NCBI GenBank assembly: GCA_013298945.1
Contig: JAAFJR010000007.1
Span: forward strand, 62,001 to 126,000
From: Polaromonas sp.
Lineage (GTDB): Bacteria > Pseudomonadota > Gammaproteobacteria > Burkholderiales > Burkholderiaceae_C
Length of the DNA stretch: 64,000 bases
Direction of reading: 5' to 3'
Shown here: piece after piece, positions 9,409 to 17,447 of the stretch
Layout: each line of letters starts with the position of its first letter
How positions within the stretch are numbered: position 1 is the first letter of the stretch
The notes under the pieces: model-generated
What the model was told of the DNA's origin: nothing
What the model saw: the letters and a program-made list of their open reading frames with translations, nothing else
Database searches by the model: none
Position numbers and translations under genes: made by a program

Positions 9409-10215
9409 TTACTCAAACGGCCCAGCCGTTACAAAGCCGCCGCCCTGAAACTGCGCCACGGGGCTGGTTAAATCTGGCGCTTGCGTGCGGGCATAGACCG
9501 CGTCTTTGAACACGTCAGAGCTGTCTTGCGCCTTGTAGCCAATGTGGTTCGCTTGAGAGTTGTCCCACCATGTCACCGCGTTGTCAGACATGCCAAAAAT
9601 AATGCTGTGCCCCAGCACAGGCGTGGTTAAACAAGCGGTGATCAAGCGGTGCAAATCGTCAAAACTCAACCACGTTGCCAACATGCGGCGGTCTTTTGGC
9701 TCAGGAAAAGACGAGCCAATGCGCACACAAGCGGTTTCAATGCCGTACCGGTCGTAGTAAAAGCGCGACAAATCTTCGCCAAAAGCTTTGCTCACGCCAT
9801 ACAAGCTGTCAGGACGCGGCGCGTGCGAGGCGTTGATGGTTTCTGACTGTTTGTAAAAACCCGTCACATGGTTAGAGCTGGCAAACACGATGCGCTTGAC
9901 GCCCTGCTTGCGTGCAGCCTCGTACAGGTTGTAAACACCTAAAATGTTGCCCTGCAAAATCGGCTCAAACGCCGCCTCTGTAGACACCCCACCCAGATGC
10001 ACCACGGCGTCAACGCCCTGCATCATCGCCATCACGGCGCTGGCATCGGCCAAATCAGCCAACATTAACTCCTCTTGCTCACCCGCCAAGCCAAAAGCTA
10101 CGCGGTCTGCTGAGCGCAAAATCTTGCAATTCGCCTTCAGCCTAGGACGCAGCGCTTGACCTAAGCCACCAGCGGCACCTGTTAATAACAGTCGGTTGTG
10201 TGAAAGGATGCTCAT
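9409..10215 (-). CDS. udh: Uronate dehydrogenase
   Basis: A 268-residue short-chain NAD-dependent dehydrogenase that oxidises D-glucuronate or D-galacturonate to the aldarolactone, the first step of the oxidative uronate route. The Rossmann motif TGAAGGLGQ is at residues 12-20, followed by HLGGVSTE, the catalytic Ser in FASSNH and the YGVSKAFGE (YxxxK) motif. The segments LQGNILGVYNLYEAAR and TWWDNS match Agrobacterium Udh closely by recall. First gene of the five-gene operon, divergent from the GntR regulator. Confidence 0.96.
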   Translation of the reverse strand: MSILSHNRLLLTGAAGGLGQALRPRLKANCKILRSADRVAFGLAGEQEELMLADLADASAVMAMMQGVDAVVHLGGVSTEAAFEPILQGNILGVYNLYEAARKQGVKRIVFASSNHVTGFYKQSETINASHAPRPDSLYGVSKAFGEDLSRFYYDRYGIETACVRIGSSFPEPKDRRMLATWLSFDDLHRLITACLTTPVLGHSIIFGMSDNAVTWWDNSQANHIGYKAQDSSDVFKDAVYARTQAPDLTSPVAQFQGGGFVTAGPFE

Positions 10216-10283
10216 GAAATTACTTTAAGTTGCTTGAAATGGCTAAGAGAAGATAAAGAGAGTAGACATTTCTAATAAATTTG

Positions 10284-10341
10284 ATACAGTCTGATGACAG
10301 TCACTTATCAGTTGTTAGTTATCAGACAACCAATACTGTAT
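10284..10341. promoter_or_regulatory. Candidate GntR operator region of the uronate operon
   Basis: Between udh and the divergent regulator gene lies a nested symmetric region. ATACAGT (10284-10290) faces ACTGTAT (10335-10341). Inside it, TTATCAG occurs twice in direct order 15 bp apart (about 10304 and 10319), and GTTGT (10311-10315) faces ACAAC (10326-10330). Such TnGT/ACnA-like dyads suit FadR-type GntR regulators. Function is inferred. Confidence 0.55.
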
Positions 10342-10407
10342 TTGTTAACCTTTTTGTTGTCAAGTAGTAATGGATGCCCCCTAGGTAAACCCCTAAGCTT
10401 TTAAATC

Positions 10408-11139
10408 ATGCTCGTAAACACTGAAAATGCACCCACAACCATGCGCCGACCTCGTGGTTTGGTGACTGAGATTGTTGAATCCTTAGCGGCTAGCATTCGC
10501 GCTGGTGACATCAAACCGGGCGAAAAACTGCCGACGGAAGCCGCCATCATGACGCGCTTTGATGTCAGCCGCACCGTTGTACGCGAGGCTATTTCCAAGC
10601 TCCAGGCCTCAAACTTAGTCGCTACTCGGCACGGTATTGGCACCTTTGCGCTAGAGCAAGTTGACCCTAAAACCTTCCAAATAAGCCCTGCAGACTTCGC
10701 CACGATCAACGACGTTATCTCCGTGCTAGAGCTGCGCATCAGTTTGGAGACCGAGTCCGCTGGCCTAGCCGCACAGCGCCGCACAGAGGCAGATTTGATC
10801 GCCATGCAGCAAGCCTTGGACGCTTTTGAAGACTCGATCAAGCACGACTCTGACGCCGCACCCAGCGACTTTCAGTTTCACTTAGAAATAGCCAAAGCCA
10901 CAGGCAACAGGCATTTTGCGGAATTGATGACCTATTTGGGCGAAAACATTATTCCCCGCACCCGCGTCAACACCCCTGCCCGCGCCCGTGAAGACCGCGA
11001 CACCTACTTAAAACGCGTCCACACCGAACACCAAACCATCCTAGCCGCCATCCGCACCCAAAAGCCCGACGCGGCGCGGGCGGCGATGCGATTGCATTTA
11101 TCGAATAGCCAAGAAAGACTACGAAAAAGTCAGATTTAG
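10408..11139 (+). CDS. GntR family (FadR/FCD) transcriptional regulator
   Basis: A 243-residue regulator with an N-terminal winged helix (residues about 15-75; GEKLPTEAAIMTRFDVSRTVVREAI is typical GntR) and a C-terminal FCD domain. The FCD shows ELRISLETESAGLAA, the metal/ligand segment DFQFHLEIAKATGNRHF and HTEHQTILAAI near the end. It is divergent from the udh operon and very likely represses it until a uronate or a pathway intermediate binds. No clear Shine-Dalgarno precedes the ATG; a second ATG lies 33 bases downstream. Confidence 0.93.
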   Translation: MLVNTENAPTTMRRPRGLVTEIVESLAASIRAGDIKPGEKLPTEAAIMTRFDVSRTVVREAISKLQASNLVATRHGIGTFALEQVDPKTFQISPADFATINDVISVLELRISLETESAGLAAQRRTEADLIAMQQALDAFEDSIKHDSDAAPSDFQFHLEIAKATGNRHFAELMTYLGENIIPRTRVNTPARAREDRDTYLKRVHTEHQTILAAIRTQKPDAARAAMRLHLSNSQERLRKSQI

Positions 11140-11144
11140 GGTAT

Positions 11145-11200
11145 AAATATGGCTGTATCCAGCGTATTTATTGCCTTAGCAGCTATTTAATTTATAGCAA
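11145..11200 (+). repeat. Dispersed hairpin repeat, copy 2
   Basis: Intergenic forward copy starting 5 bp after the GntR gene stop. It has the conserved AGCGTATTTATTGCC core and the GCTAT/ATAGC hairpin at its right end. Confidence 0.9.
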
Positions 11201-11213
11201 AAATAAAATAAAA

Positions 11214-11564
11214 TCAGAGCAAATCAACCCCAAAACGACGCATCAACAACGCAAAAAGCCCAAAGCAGACGACTGCGAAGATGATGCAGGTCAGCAAAGT
11301 TGGCCAAAACCCCAGCCTAGGCAGCAATGCCGGAAACAGCAAAAACATCGGCAAAGTGGGCACAACAAACCAAAACGTGTACCTAGCGTGATTGGCAATT
11401 TTTTCTTCTGGCTGCTTTTCCACATAGAGCCAAATCAACGTCAGAATTGTAATTAGCGGCAGCGAAGCCAGCAACCCACCAAACTTATCGCTACGCTTAG
11501 CTGCCTCTGACACGAGCACGACGACGGCAGCGGTGAGGAAGTATTTTGTGATTAGCCAAGTCAT
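11214..11564 (-). CDS. DUF3147 family membrane protein
   Basis: A 116-residue protein with four hydrophobic segments spanning nearly its whole length. The start MTWLITKYFLTAAVVVLVSE, the LPLITILTLIWLY helix and the C-terminal FALLMRRFG pattern fit DUF3147, a family of small inner membrane proteins of unknown role. It sits convergent to the GntR gene and divergent from the Rieske oxygenase. No functional clue from neighbours. Confidence 0.8.
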   Translation of the reverse strand: MTWLITKYFLTAAVVVLVSEAAKRSDKFGGLLASLPLITILTLIWLYVEKQPEEKIANHARYTFWFVVPTLPMFLLFPALLPRLGFWPTLLTCIIFAVVCFGLFALLMRRFGVDLL

Positions 11565-11646
11565 GTGTTACCTTCAAGAGTACTCTAGTGTTTTGCGTCA
11601 GCGATCTACGCACTTTACCCCAAATCCTCCCATGTAAAATCCCCCC

Positions 11647-12834
11647 ATGTCCCAGCCAGCGTCCCCTCTTCTGCCATCGTCTGAACATTCGCAGGAATAT
11701 TCACAACTCTCCGTCCACAGCTACTTCGACGAAGCGCTGTTTAAGCGGGAGCAGCAGACCTTGTTTCAGAATGGCCCGCGCTATGTGGGGCATCGACTGG
11801 CTGCGCCTAACCCTGGGGACTTTTACACGCTGCCGCAAGAAAACGCTGGGCGGGCGCTGATTCATGGGAAACAGGGGATTGAGTTGGTTTCTAACGTCTG
11901 CCGCCATCGCCAAGCCTTGATTTTGCAGGGTAAAGGCAGCATCGCCTCTAACGCCTCGGGCGGCTTGGGCAACTTGGTGTGCCCGCTGCACAACTGGACG
12001 TATGACACCAGCGGCCAGACTGCTGGCAAACCCATGGGGCAACTCATCGCCGCGCCGCATTTTGACTGTGACCCGGCTTTACACCTGCATAACTACAAGC
12101 TGCAAGAGTGGAATGGGCTCTTATTTGAAGACAACGGTAGAAAAGTTTCCGAAGACATGGCGCAGCTCGGCCCGCGTGCTGACCTTGACTTCAGTGGCTA
12201 CAAGCTCGACCACGTTGAAATGCACGAGTGCAATTACAACTGGAAAACCTTCATCGAAGTGTATTTAGAGGACTACCACGTGGGCCCATTCCACCCCGGT
12301 TTGGGCAATTTTGTGACCACGGGCGACTTGCAGTGGGAGTTCAAACCCGATTATTCGGTGCAAACCGTGGGCGTGGCGAACCGCTTAGGGCACGCGGGAA
12401 GCGCGATTTATGAGCGCTGGCAAAACGTTTTGCTGAACTACCAAAAAGACAACCACGGCGGCAAACCACCCAAATACGGCGCGATTTGGCTAACCTATTA
12501 CACGCACATCATGATTGAGTGGTATCCGCATGTATTGACGGTTTCCACCCTGCACCCCGTTTCGCCCCAAAAAACCATCAACATGGTGGAGTTTTTCTAC
12601 CCCGAAGAAATTGCTGAGTTTGAGCGCGATTTCGTCGAAGCTCAACGCGCCGCCTACATGGAAACCTGCATTGAAGACGACGAAATCGCGTTGCGCATGG
12701 ACGCGGGTCGCAAAGCCTTGATTCAGCGCGGCGACAACGAAGTCGGCCCCTACCAAAGCCCGATGGAAGACGGCATGCAGGAGTTTCACCAGTGGTACAG
12801 ACGTGCGATGAAACCGGCTAAAGTCATAAGCTAA
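11647..12834 (+). CDS. Rieske [2Fe-2S] ring-hydroxylating oxygenase alpha subunit
   Basis: A 395-residue oxygenase large subunit. The Rieske cluster ligands appear as CRHR (about residue 85) and CPLHNW (about residue 115). The mononuclear iron facial triad is in EVYLEDYHVGPFHPGL (two His plus a later Asp). This is the choline monooxygenase/phenylpropionate dioxygenase type. No beta subunit, ferredoxin or reductase gene is adjacent, so it must borrow a reductase or act as a homomeric oxygenase. Substrate unknown. A dispersed repeat follows directly after the stop. Confidence 0.9.
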   Translation: MSQPASPLLPSSEHSQEYSQLSVHSYFDEALFKREQQTLFQNGPRYVGHRLAAPNPGDFYTLPQENAGRALIHGKQGIELVSNVCRHRQALILQGKGSIASNASGGLGNLVCPLHNWTYDTSGQTAGKPMGQLIAAPHFDCDPALHLHNYKLQEWNGLLFEDNGRKVSEDMAQLGPRADLDFSGYKLDHVEMHECNYNWKTFIEVYLEDYHVGPFHPGLGNFVTTGDLQWEFKPDYSVQTVGVANRLGHAGSAIYERWQNVLLNYQKDNHGGKPPKYGAIWLTYYTHIMIEWYPHVLTVSTLHPVSPQKTINMVEFFYPEEIAEFERDFVEAQRAAYMETCIEDDEIALRMDAGRKALIQRGDNEVGPYQSPMEDGMQEFHQWYRRAMKPAKVIS

Positions 12835-12840
12835 ATTAAA

Positions 12841-12897
12841 TTTGCTATATTTTTAATAGCTGCTTAGGCAATAAATACGCCGGCTAAATCCATATTT
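12841..12897 (-). repeat. Dispersed hairpin repeat, copy 3
   Basis: Intergenic reverse copy that begins 7 bp after the Rieske oxygenase stop. GCTAT and ATAGC arms are at the left and GGCAATAAATACGCCGGCTA follows. Confidence 0.92.
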
Positions 12898-12924
12898 ACC
12901 TCTAAAATACCGTAAAATACAACA

Positions 12925-13821
12925 ATGCAAGCCCTGTGGATGGTTTTAGCCTCATTCTTCTTCGCCACCATGGGGGTGGGGGTCAAAATCGCGTCGCAGA
13001 ACTTCAACACGTTTGAACTGGTGTTCTACCGTGGCTTGGTCAGCATGCTGTTTATGTGGTTTGTCATGCGGGCACGCGGCAGTACGCTGGCGACCAAGGT
13101 GCCGCTGATGCATGCTTGGCGCGCAGCGATTGGCGTATTTTCACTGGGCTGCTGGTTTTACGCGATTGCGCACCTGCCACTTGCCACGGCCATGACGCTG
13201 AACTACATGAGCGGGGTTTGGATTGCGGCTTTCATCGTGGGCGGGGCGCTGCTGTTTGGCTCGGCCACGGCAGCTAAATCACAAGGCCCGCTGCTGCTTA
13301 CTGTGCTCGCCGGTTTTATCGGTGTGGTGATGACGCTGCGGCCCACGATGGAACAAAATCAACTCTTTGCCGGCTTGTTAGGGCTGATTTCAGGCATGTC
13401 CGCCGCTTTGGCCTACATGCAAGTCACTGCGCTGGGACGCTTGGGCGAGGCAGAGGAGCGCACCGTGTTTTACTTCGCGCTGGGCTCTGCTCTGGCGGGG
13501 GGCGTGGGCATATTGTTTACAGGCACTTCGCCCTCGGCCAGCTGGAGCAGCACAGGTGCGTGGTGGTTAATTCCTATTGGCATTTTGGCGTCACTTGGGC
13601 AGTGGTGCATGACGCGTGCTTATGCCAAAGGCGCGACGCTGGTGGTGGCGAGTTTGCAATACTCTGGCATCGTGATGGCGGCGATTTACAGCCTGCTGCT
13701 ATTTGGCGACAATATTCCGCCACTGGGCTGGGCTGGCATTGTGGTGATTGTGCTCAGCGGCATAGCGGCCACTATTTTGCGAGCTCGCGCCCTGCCAAAC
13801 ACGCCGGCGGAAGAACATTGA
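12925..13821 (+). CDS. EamA/DMT family permease
   Basis: A 298-residue drug/metabolite transporter with about ten membrane helices in two EamA halves. FYRGLVSMLFMWFVMR lies early, HLPLATAMTLNYMSG follows helix four, and the second half holds ALAYMQVTALGRLGEAEERTVFYF and GQWCMTRAYAKG. These are usual for the RhaT/EamA group. The substrate cannot be read from the sequence. The sulfurtransferase gene starts 25 bp downstream and may be cotranscribed. Confidence 0.9.
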   Translation: MQALWMVLASFFFATMGVGVKIASQNFNTFELVFYRGLVSMLFMWFVMRARGSTLATKVPLMHAWRAAIGVFSLGCWFYAIAHLPLATAMTLNYMSGVWIAAFIVGGALLFGSATAAKSQGPLLLTVLAGFIGVVMTLRPTMEQNQLFAGLLGLISGMSAALAYMQVTALGRLGEAEERTVFYFALGSALAGGVGILFTGTSPSASWSSTGAWWLIPIGILASLGQWCMTRAYAKGATLVVASLQYSGIVMAAIYSLLLFGDNIPPLGWAGIVVIVLSGIAATILRARALPNTPAEEH

Positions 13822-13846
13822 CATTATTTGGAAAGCTAAGTTGCCC

Positions 13847-14734
13847 ATGTACACCACCCTCATCTCCACCGAAACTCTGCAACCCTTGCTAGCAAGTGAT
13901 CGCCCACTCACGCCAGAGGGCAAGCCCATCATGGTGTTTGACTGCACGTTTGACTTGATGAAGCCTGAGCTTGGGCAGCAGCAATTCGACGATGCGCACA
14001 TCCCAGGCGCGGTTTACGTCAACTTGGACAAACATTTGAGTGCCAAGAACGACCCCACAGCCGTTAACGGCGGTCGCCATCCGCTGCCAAATCGCGAGGT
14101 GTTTGCAGCATGGTTGGGCAGCATTGGTTTCACAAACACGAACCAAGCCATCGTTTACGACCGCAACGGCGTGAACTACTGCGGTCGCTTGTGGTGGATG
14201 CTGAAATGGCTGGGGCATGAGGCGGTGGCCGTGCTGGACGGCGGTTTACAGGCTTGGCAAGCAGCGGGACATGGCGTAGAAACATCCAAAACCGCATCAA
14301 AACTCAAAATTACTCCTTCAAATTATGCTCTAGCCGGCGAATTAGTTACCTTAACAGCTATCAATACTGTAGCAAATAATCTCAACAAACCCAGTCAAAC
14401 AATTCTCGATGCACGCGGTGCACCGCGCTTTCGCGGTGAGGTTGAGCCGCTTGACCCTGTGGCGGGGCACATTCCCGGCGCGCTGAATCGCCCGTTTACC
14501 GAGAACTTTGGGACAGACGGCAAGTTCAAATCACCCGTCGTTTTGCGTGCTGAATTCGACAAACTGCTTGCTGGCCGCGACCCGAAAAGCGTCGTCCACC
14601 ACTGCGGCAGTGGCGTCAGCGCTGTGCCCAATGTGCTGGCGATGGAACTTGCTGGATTCGGCAGACAAGCGCTGTTTGCAGGCAGTTGGAGCGAGTGGTG
14701 CAGCGACCCTAGCCGGCCTGTGGCACAGGGTTAA
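13847..14734 (+). CDS. sseA: 3-mercaptopyruvate (or thiosulfate) sulfurtransferase
   Basis: A 295-residue tandem rhodanese protein. The inactive N-terminal rhodanese domain runs to about residue 145 and the active domain to the end. The active-site loop is CGSGVSA (close to the CGSGVTA of mercaptopyruvate sulfurtransferases). An upstream TTG at 13841 is in frame; I chose the ATG at 13847. Residues about 159-177, in the linker between the domains, are encoded by a copy of the dispersed repeat. It likely transfers sulfur from mercaptopyruvate to thiol or cyanide acceptors. Confidence 0.92.
   Translation: MYTTLISTETLQPLLASDRPLTPEGKPIMVFDCTFDLMKPELGQQQFDDAHIPGAVYVNLDKHLSAKNDPTAVNGGRHPLPNREVFAAWLGSIGFTNTNQAIVYDRNGVNYCGRLWWMLKWLGHEAVAVLDGGLQAWQAAGHGVETSKTASKLKITPSNYALAGELVTLTAINTVANNLNKPSQTILDARGAPRFRGEVEPLDPVAGHIPGALNRPFTENFGTDGKFKSPVVLRAEFDKLLAGRDPKSVVHHCGSGVSAVPNVLAMELAGFGRQALFAGSWSEWCSDPSRPVAQG
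14325..14377 (+). repeat. Dispersed hairpin repeat, copy 4 (in frame in sseA)
   Basis: A diverged forward copy: TAGCCGGCGAATTAGTTACC, then GCTAT...GTAGC arms. It encodes LAGELVTLTAINTVAN in the linker between the two rhodanese domains. Confidence 0.75.
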
Positions 14735-14790
14735 GAAAATTCTGATTAGATCAGCACGCTCTTAACTGCAAGGGTGTGGTTCGTTCCGAT

Positions 14791-15843
14791 TCAGACTGAA
14801 ACAAAAACTCCACCATCTTGCTCCTTTACCTCAAACTGAACAGGTAAAAACTTCTCAATCACCAGAGCATTGGTACGCGAGTGCTCGGTCAGTTCAGTGG
14901 CCAAATATTGGCTTTCCCCCCCCTGCAATGCGGCCAAAGCCATAGGAATCATCAGCTGATCTGCTAAATGTGGCCCCACTGGCGCTGTGTGTGCTTGGTA
15001 AGCTAGCACCTCTTTTAGCAAATTCTGCGCTACTTGCTCTGCGCTCACCCCTTTGTTGCCATAGCTAGCAAACACTTCTGTGATGTGCTCATATTTCAGC
15101 ACGACCAACAGCGCATTGCCAGGCCCCTCATTGGCACGCAAAGCACGATTGTGGCATTGCGTTTCGCTCAAATTTAACGCTTTTTGTACCACCACCAGTT
15201 CGCGCTCAGCCACGCCCTTAGGTAAACCTGCGTGCAGACATTCAGCATATGCATCCAGCAAATCTCCGCGTTGCATTAAATCAATTGCCATGACGCCCTG
15301 CGCTTGAGGTGTAATTTTCACCAACACCTCTCCTCCGCCAGCAGGGTAAAACCCGTGACGACGCAGTTCCGCTTCAAAAACCTGTTCTCCTGAACCTGAA
15401 AAATACGGCGCAACTTGCTGCAAAAAAGACAATGAAGGTGCCATTGGATTATGGGTACCACCGCGCAATATCAAATTTGAAACTTTCTTAGCCATTAAAA
15501 GTGGCCATAGCACTGTTTGTAGCACCAACATACAGCTACCCGCCGAACCAATCGCAAACTCGTAATCACCTGCGCAAATCTCGTCCGGCATGAAAGTAAG
15601 CGACGTTTCCCCAATCTGCACCGCTTCGCCAGCGTTGTTGACAGCCCGAGTCTTCCCAACGCCACCTCCAACGGTCACTGCCGCCTGCACACACGCTAAG
15701 TGCTGCCGCATCAACCCCGGTTTAGGCCGTTTGGCGCGAATGTTTTCAACGCGAAACGCTTGCCCCGTTATCAAACTCAGCGCCAAAGCAGTTCGTAAAA
15801 TTTGCCCTCCGCCCTCGCCGAGGGAACCGTCTAATTCAATCAT
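14791..15843 (-). CDS. rtcA: RNA 3'-terminal phosphate cyclase
   Basis: A 350-residue RtcA, which converts RNA 3'-phosphate to a 2',3'-cyclic phosphate through an adenylated histidine. The N-terminus IELDGSLGEGGGQILRTALALS is diagnostic. RGGTHNPMAPSLSF, FYPAGGGEVLVKI and the catalytic-His segment VGPHLADQLMIP are all present. The gene follows rtcB by 57 bp on the same strand and is almost certainly cotranscribed from the sigma-54 promoter near 17270. Confidence 0.96.
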   Translation of the reverse strand: MIELDGSLGEGGGQILRTALALSLITGQAFRVENIRAKRPKPGLMRQHLACVQAAVTVGGGVGKTRAVNNAGEAVQIGETSLTFMPDEICAGDYEFAIGSAGSCMLVLQTVLWPLLMAKKVSNLILRGGTHNPMAPSLSFLQQVAPYFSGSGEQVFEAELRRHGFYPAGGGEVLVKITPQAQGVMAIDLMQRGDLLDAYAECLHAGLPKGVAERELVVVQKALNLSETQCHNRALRANEGPGNALLVVLKYEHITEVFASYGNKGVSAEQVAQNLLKEVLAYQAHTAPVGPHLADQLMIPMALAALQGGESQYLATELTEHSRTNALVIEKFLPVQFEVKEQDGGVFVSV

Positions 15844-15900
15844 TTCAATTACCTATTCAGTTACCCAATTCTTTTGTGTATAACTTGCATGGTTTGCAGG

Positions 15901-17172
15901 TCAACCCTTCACACAGACCACTTGTTTCAATATGTAAACCACCTCAACCAAATCCTTCTGTGCCAACATCACGGCATCAATATCTTTGTAAGCCATCGGA
16001 ATTTCGTCAATCACGTCTTCGTCTTTACGACATTCAACGCCTTCTGTGGCTTTAATTTGATCGTCTAAGGTGTAAACCTTTTTCGCTTTGGTACGACTCA
16101 TGGTACGCCCTGCGCCGTGGCTGCAGCTATTAAAACTATCGGGGTTACCCAGCCCGCGCACAATGAAGCTTTTCGCCCCCATGCTTCCTGGAATAATCCC
16201 CAACTCCCCCTTTTGGGCACTCACAGCGCCTTTTCGGGTGATATACACCTCTTGCCCAAAGTGGACTTCTTTTTGTACATAGTTGTGGTGGCAGTTCACC
16301 GCCTCTAAATGCGTCTCAAACGGTTTGCCGATAGTTTTACGCAGCGCCCCGATCACGCGGCTCATCATCACCTCGCGATTTAGACGTGCAAAATTTTGCG
16401 CCCAACCCACACCGCGCACATAATCGCCAAAATATTGTGAACCTTCCTCTAAATAAGCCAAATCGACATCTGGCAAATTACGCTGATGTAGCTCGGCATC
16501 CTTCTTTGCCAACTCAATGAAATGAGTTCCAATGGCGTTACCCACGCCGCGTGAGCCGCTATGCAGCATGATCCACACGCCTCCAGCTTCATCCAAACAA
16601 ATCTCTATAAAGTGATTTCCACCTCCAAGGGTTCCCATGTGGCGATAGTTGTTTGTGTTCTTAAGGCGCGGATAATCCAAACACAGTGCATCAAACCCAT
16701 CCACCAATTGCGACCATGCAGCATCCGCTTCTGACGGTGGCGTGCTCCACGCACCCACTTCACGGGTTGATCCATTGCGCTTGTACGTTTTAGGCGCACT
16801 ACCGTGCGGCACAGCTTTTTCAATCTCAGAGCGAAGAGGCCCCAAATTATCAGGCAAATCTTCCGCACGCAGCGTGGTTTTGCAGGCAATCATCCCGCAA
16901 CCAATATCCACACCCACGGCAGCAGGAATAATCGCTTTCAATGTGGGCACGACGCTACCAATCGTTGCACCTAACCCGTAGTGCACATCAGGCATAACGG
17001 CAATATGTTTAAAAACAATTGGCAGTTTGGCTGTGTTTTCAAGCTGTTTTTGCGCAACAGTTTCCACGGGTACGCCCTTTGTCCACATTTTGACCGGCAC
17101 GCCATCGTTTACTTGTAGTTCGTTGTAATTTTTTTCATAAGTCATTTGAGTTGTCATGATATTTACTTTCAT
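15901..17172 (-). CDS. rtcB: tRNA-splicing type RNA ligase RtcB
   Basis: A 423-residue RtcB (E. coli 408), the GTP- and Mn-dependent ligase that joins 2',3'-cyclic phosphate or 3'-phosphate ends to 5'-OH RNA. The metal-site Cys is in GVDIGCGMIACKT, metal His residues in GGGNHFIE and HSGSRGVGNAIG, NCHHNYV is present, and the guanylylated His lies in SCSHGAGRTMSR. A second ATG at 17157 (MTTQMTYEKNYNELQV) is the better match to family N-termini and has AAAG upstream, so the true start may be there. First gene of rtcBA. Confidence 0.96.
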   Translation of the reverse strand: MKVNIMTTQMTYEKNYNELQVNDGVPVKMWTKGVPVETVAQKQLENTAKLPIVFKHIAVMPDVHYGLGATIGSVVPTLKAIIPAAVGVDIGCGMIACKTTLRAEDLPDNLGPLRSEIEKAVPHGSAPKTYKRNGSTREVGAWSTPPSEADAAWSQLVDGFDALCLDYPRLKNTNNYRHMGTLGGGNHFIEICLDEAGGVWIMLHSGSRGVGNAIGTHFIELAKKDAELHQRNLPDVDLAYLEEGSQYFGDYVRGVGWAQNFARLNREVMMSRVIGALRKTIGKPFETHLEAVNCHHNYVQKEVHFGQEVYITRKGAVSAQKGELGIIPGSMGAKSFIVRGLGNPDSFNSCSHGAGRTMSRTKAKKVYTLDDQIKATEGVECRKDEDVIDEIPMAYKDIDAVMLAQKDLVEVVYILKQVVCVKG

Positions 17173-17194
17173 TTTTTTGTAGCTTTAGCCCAGT

Positions 17195-17225
17195 GGGGCG
17201 GGTTCCATCTGCTTGAACCCGCCCC
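17195..17225 (-). promoter_or_regulatory. Perfect hairpin in the rtcB mRNA leader
   Basis: Two 11-base arms, GGGGCGGGTTC and GAACCCGCCCC, pair perfectly around a 9-base loop. The hairpin ends 22 bp before the first rtcB ATG and lies inside the leader expected from the sigma-54 promoter. No T tract follows, so it is not an ordinary terminator. Confidence 0.8.
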
Positions 17226-17235
17226 TAGCTTGACG

Positions 17236-17256
17236 CATGCACACCGCCTGCGCATG
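17236..17256 (-). promoter_or_regulatory. Second dyad at the rtcBA transcription start
   Basis: Read on the minus strand, CATGCGCA and TGTGCATG pair over eight positions (one G-T) around GGCGG. The predicted start of transcription (near 17253) falls inside the left arm, so the dyad may act in DNA rather than RNA. Confidence 0.5.
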
Positions 17257-17263
17257 ACTATGT

Positions 17264-17279
17264 TGCAATGCACGTGCCA
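17264..17279 (-). promoter_or_regulatory. Sigma-54 promoter of rtcBA
   Basis: On the minus strand the sequence is TGGCACG, four bases, TTGCA. This is a full match to the -24/-12 consensus with correct spacing. It predicts a start near 17253 and an approximately 80-base leader. RtcR, an activator of sigma-54 polymerase, is encoded divergently. Confidence 0.93.
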
Positions 17280-17447
17280 GTTTTCAACAACCATTTTTTT
17301 AGAGAATTTTTAGTATTAAAAATATCTTTAACTGCATGTTTTAAATGATTTTTTTTAAAGGTTTTATTTTGTCACCTCAAAAAAACTTATTTTCTAATTT
17401 TAAATAATATTTTCAAAAATTAGATTTTTAGCTAGTAAACTAGCCAA

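Noticed and set aside
17173-17256. Y RNA-like or tRNA-like gene in front of rtcB
   Set aside because: The leader is only about 80 bases, lacks an acceptor stem or T-loop pattern, and no Ro/Rsr gene is adjacent.
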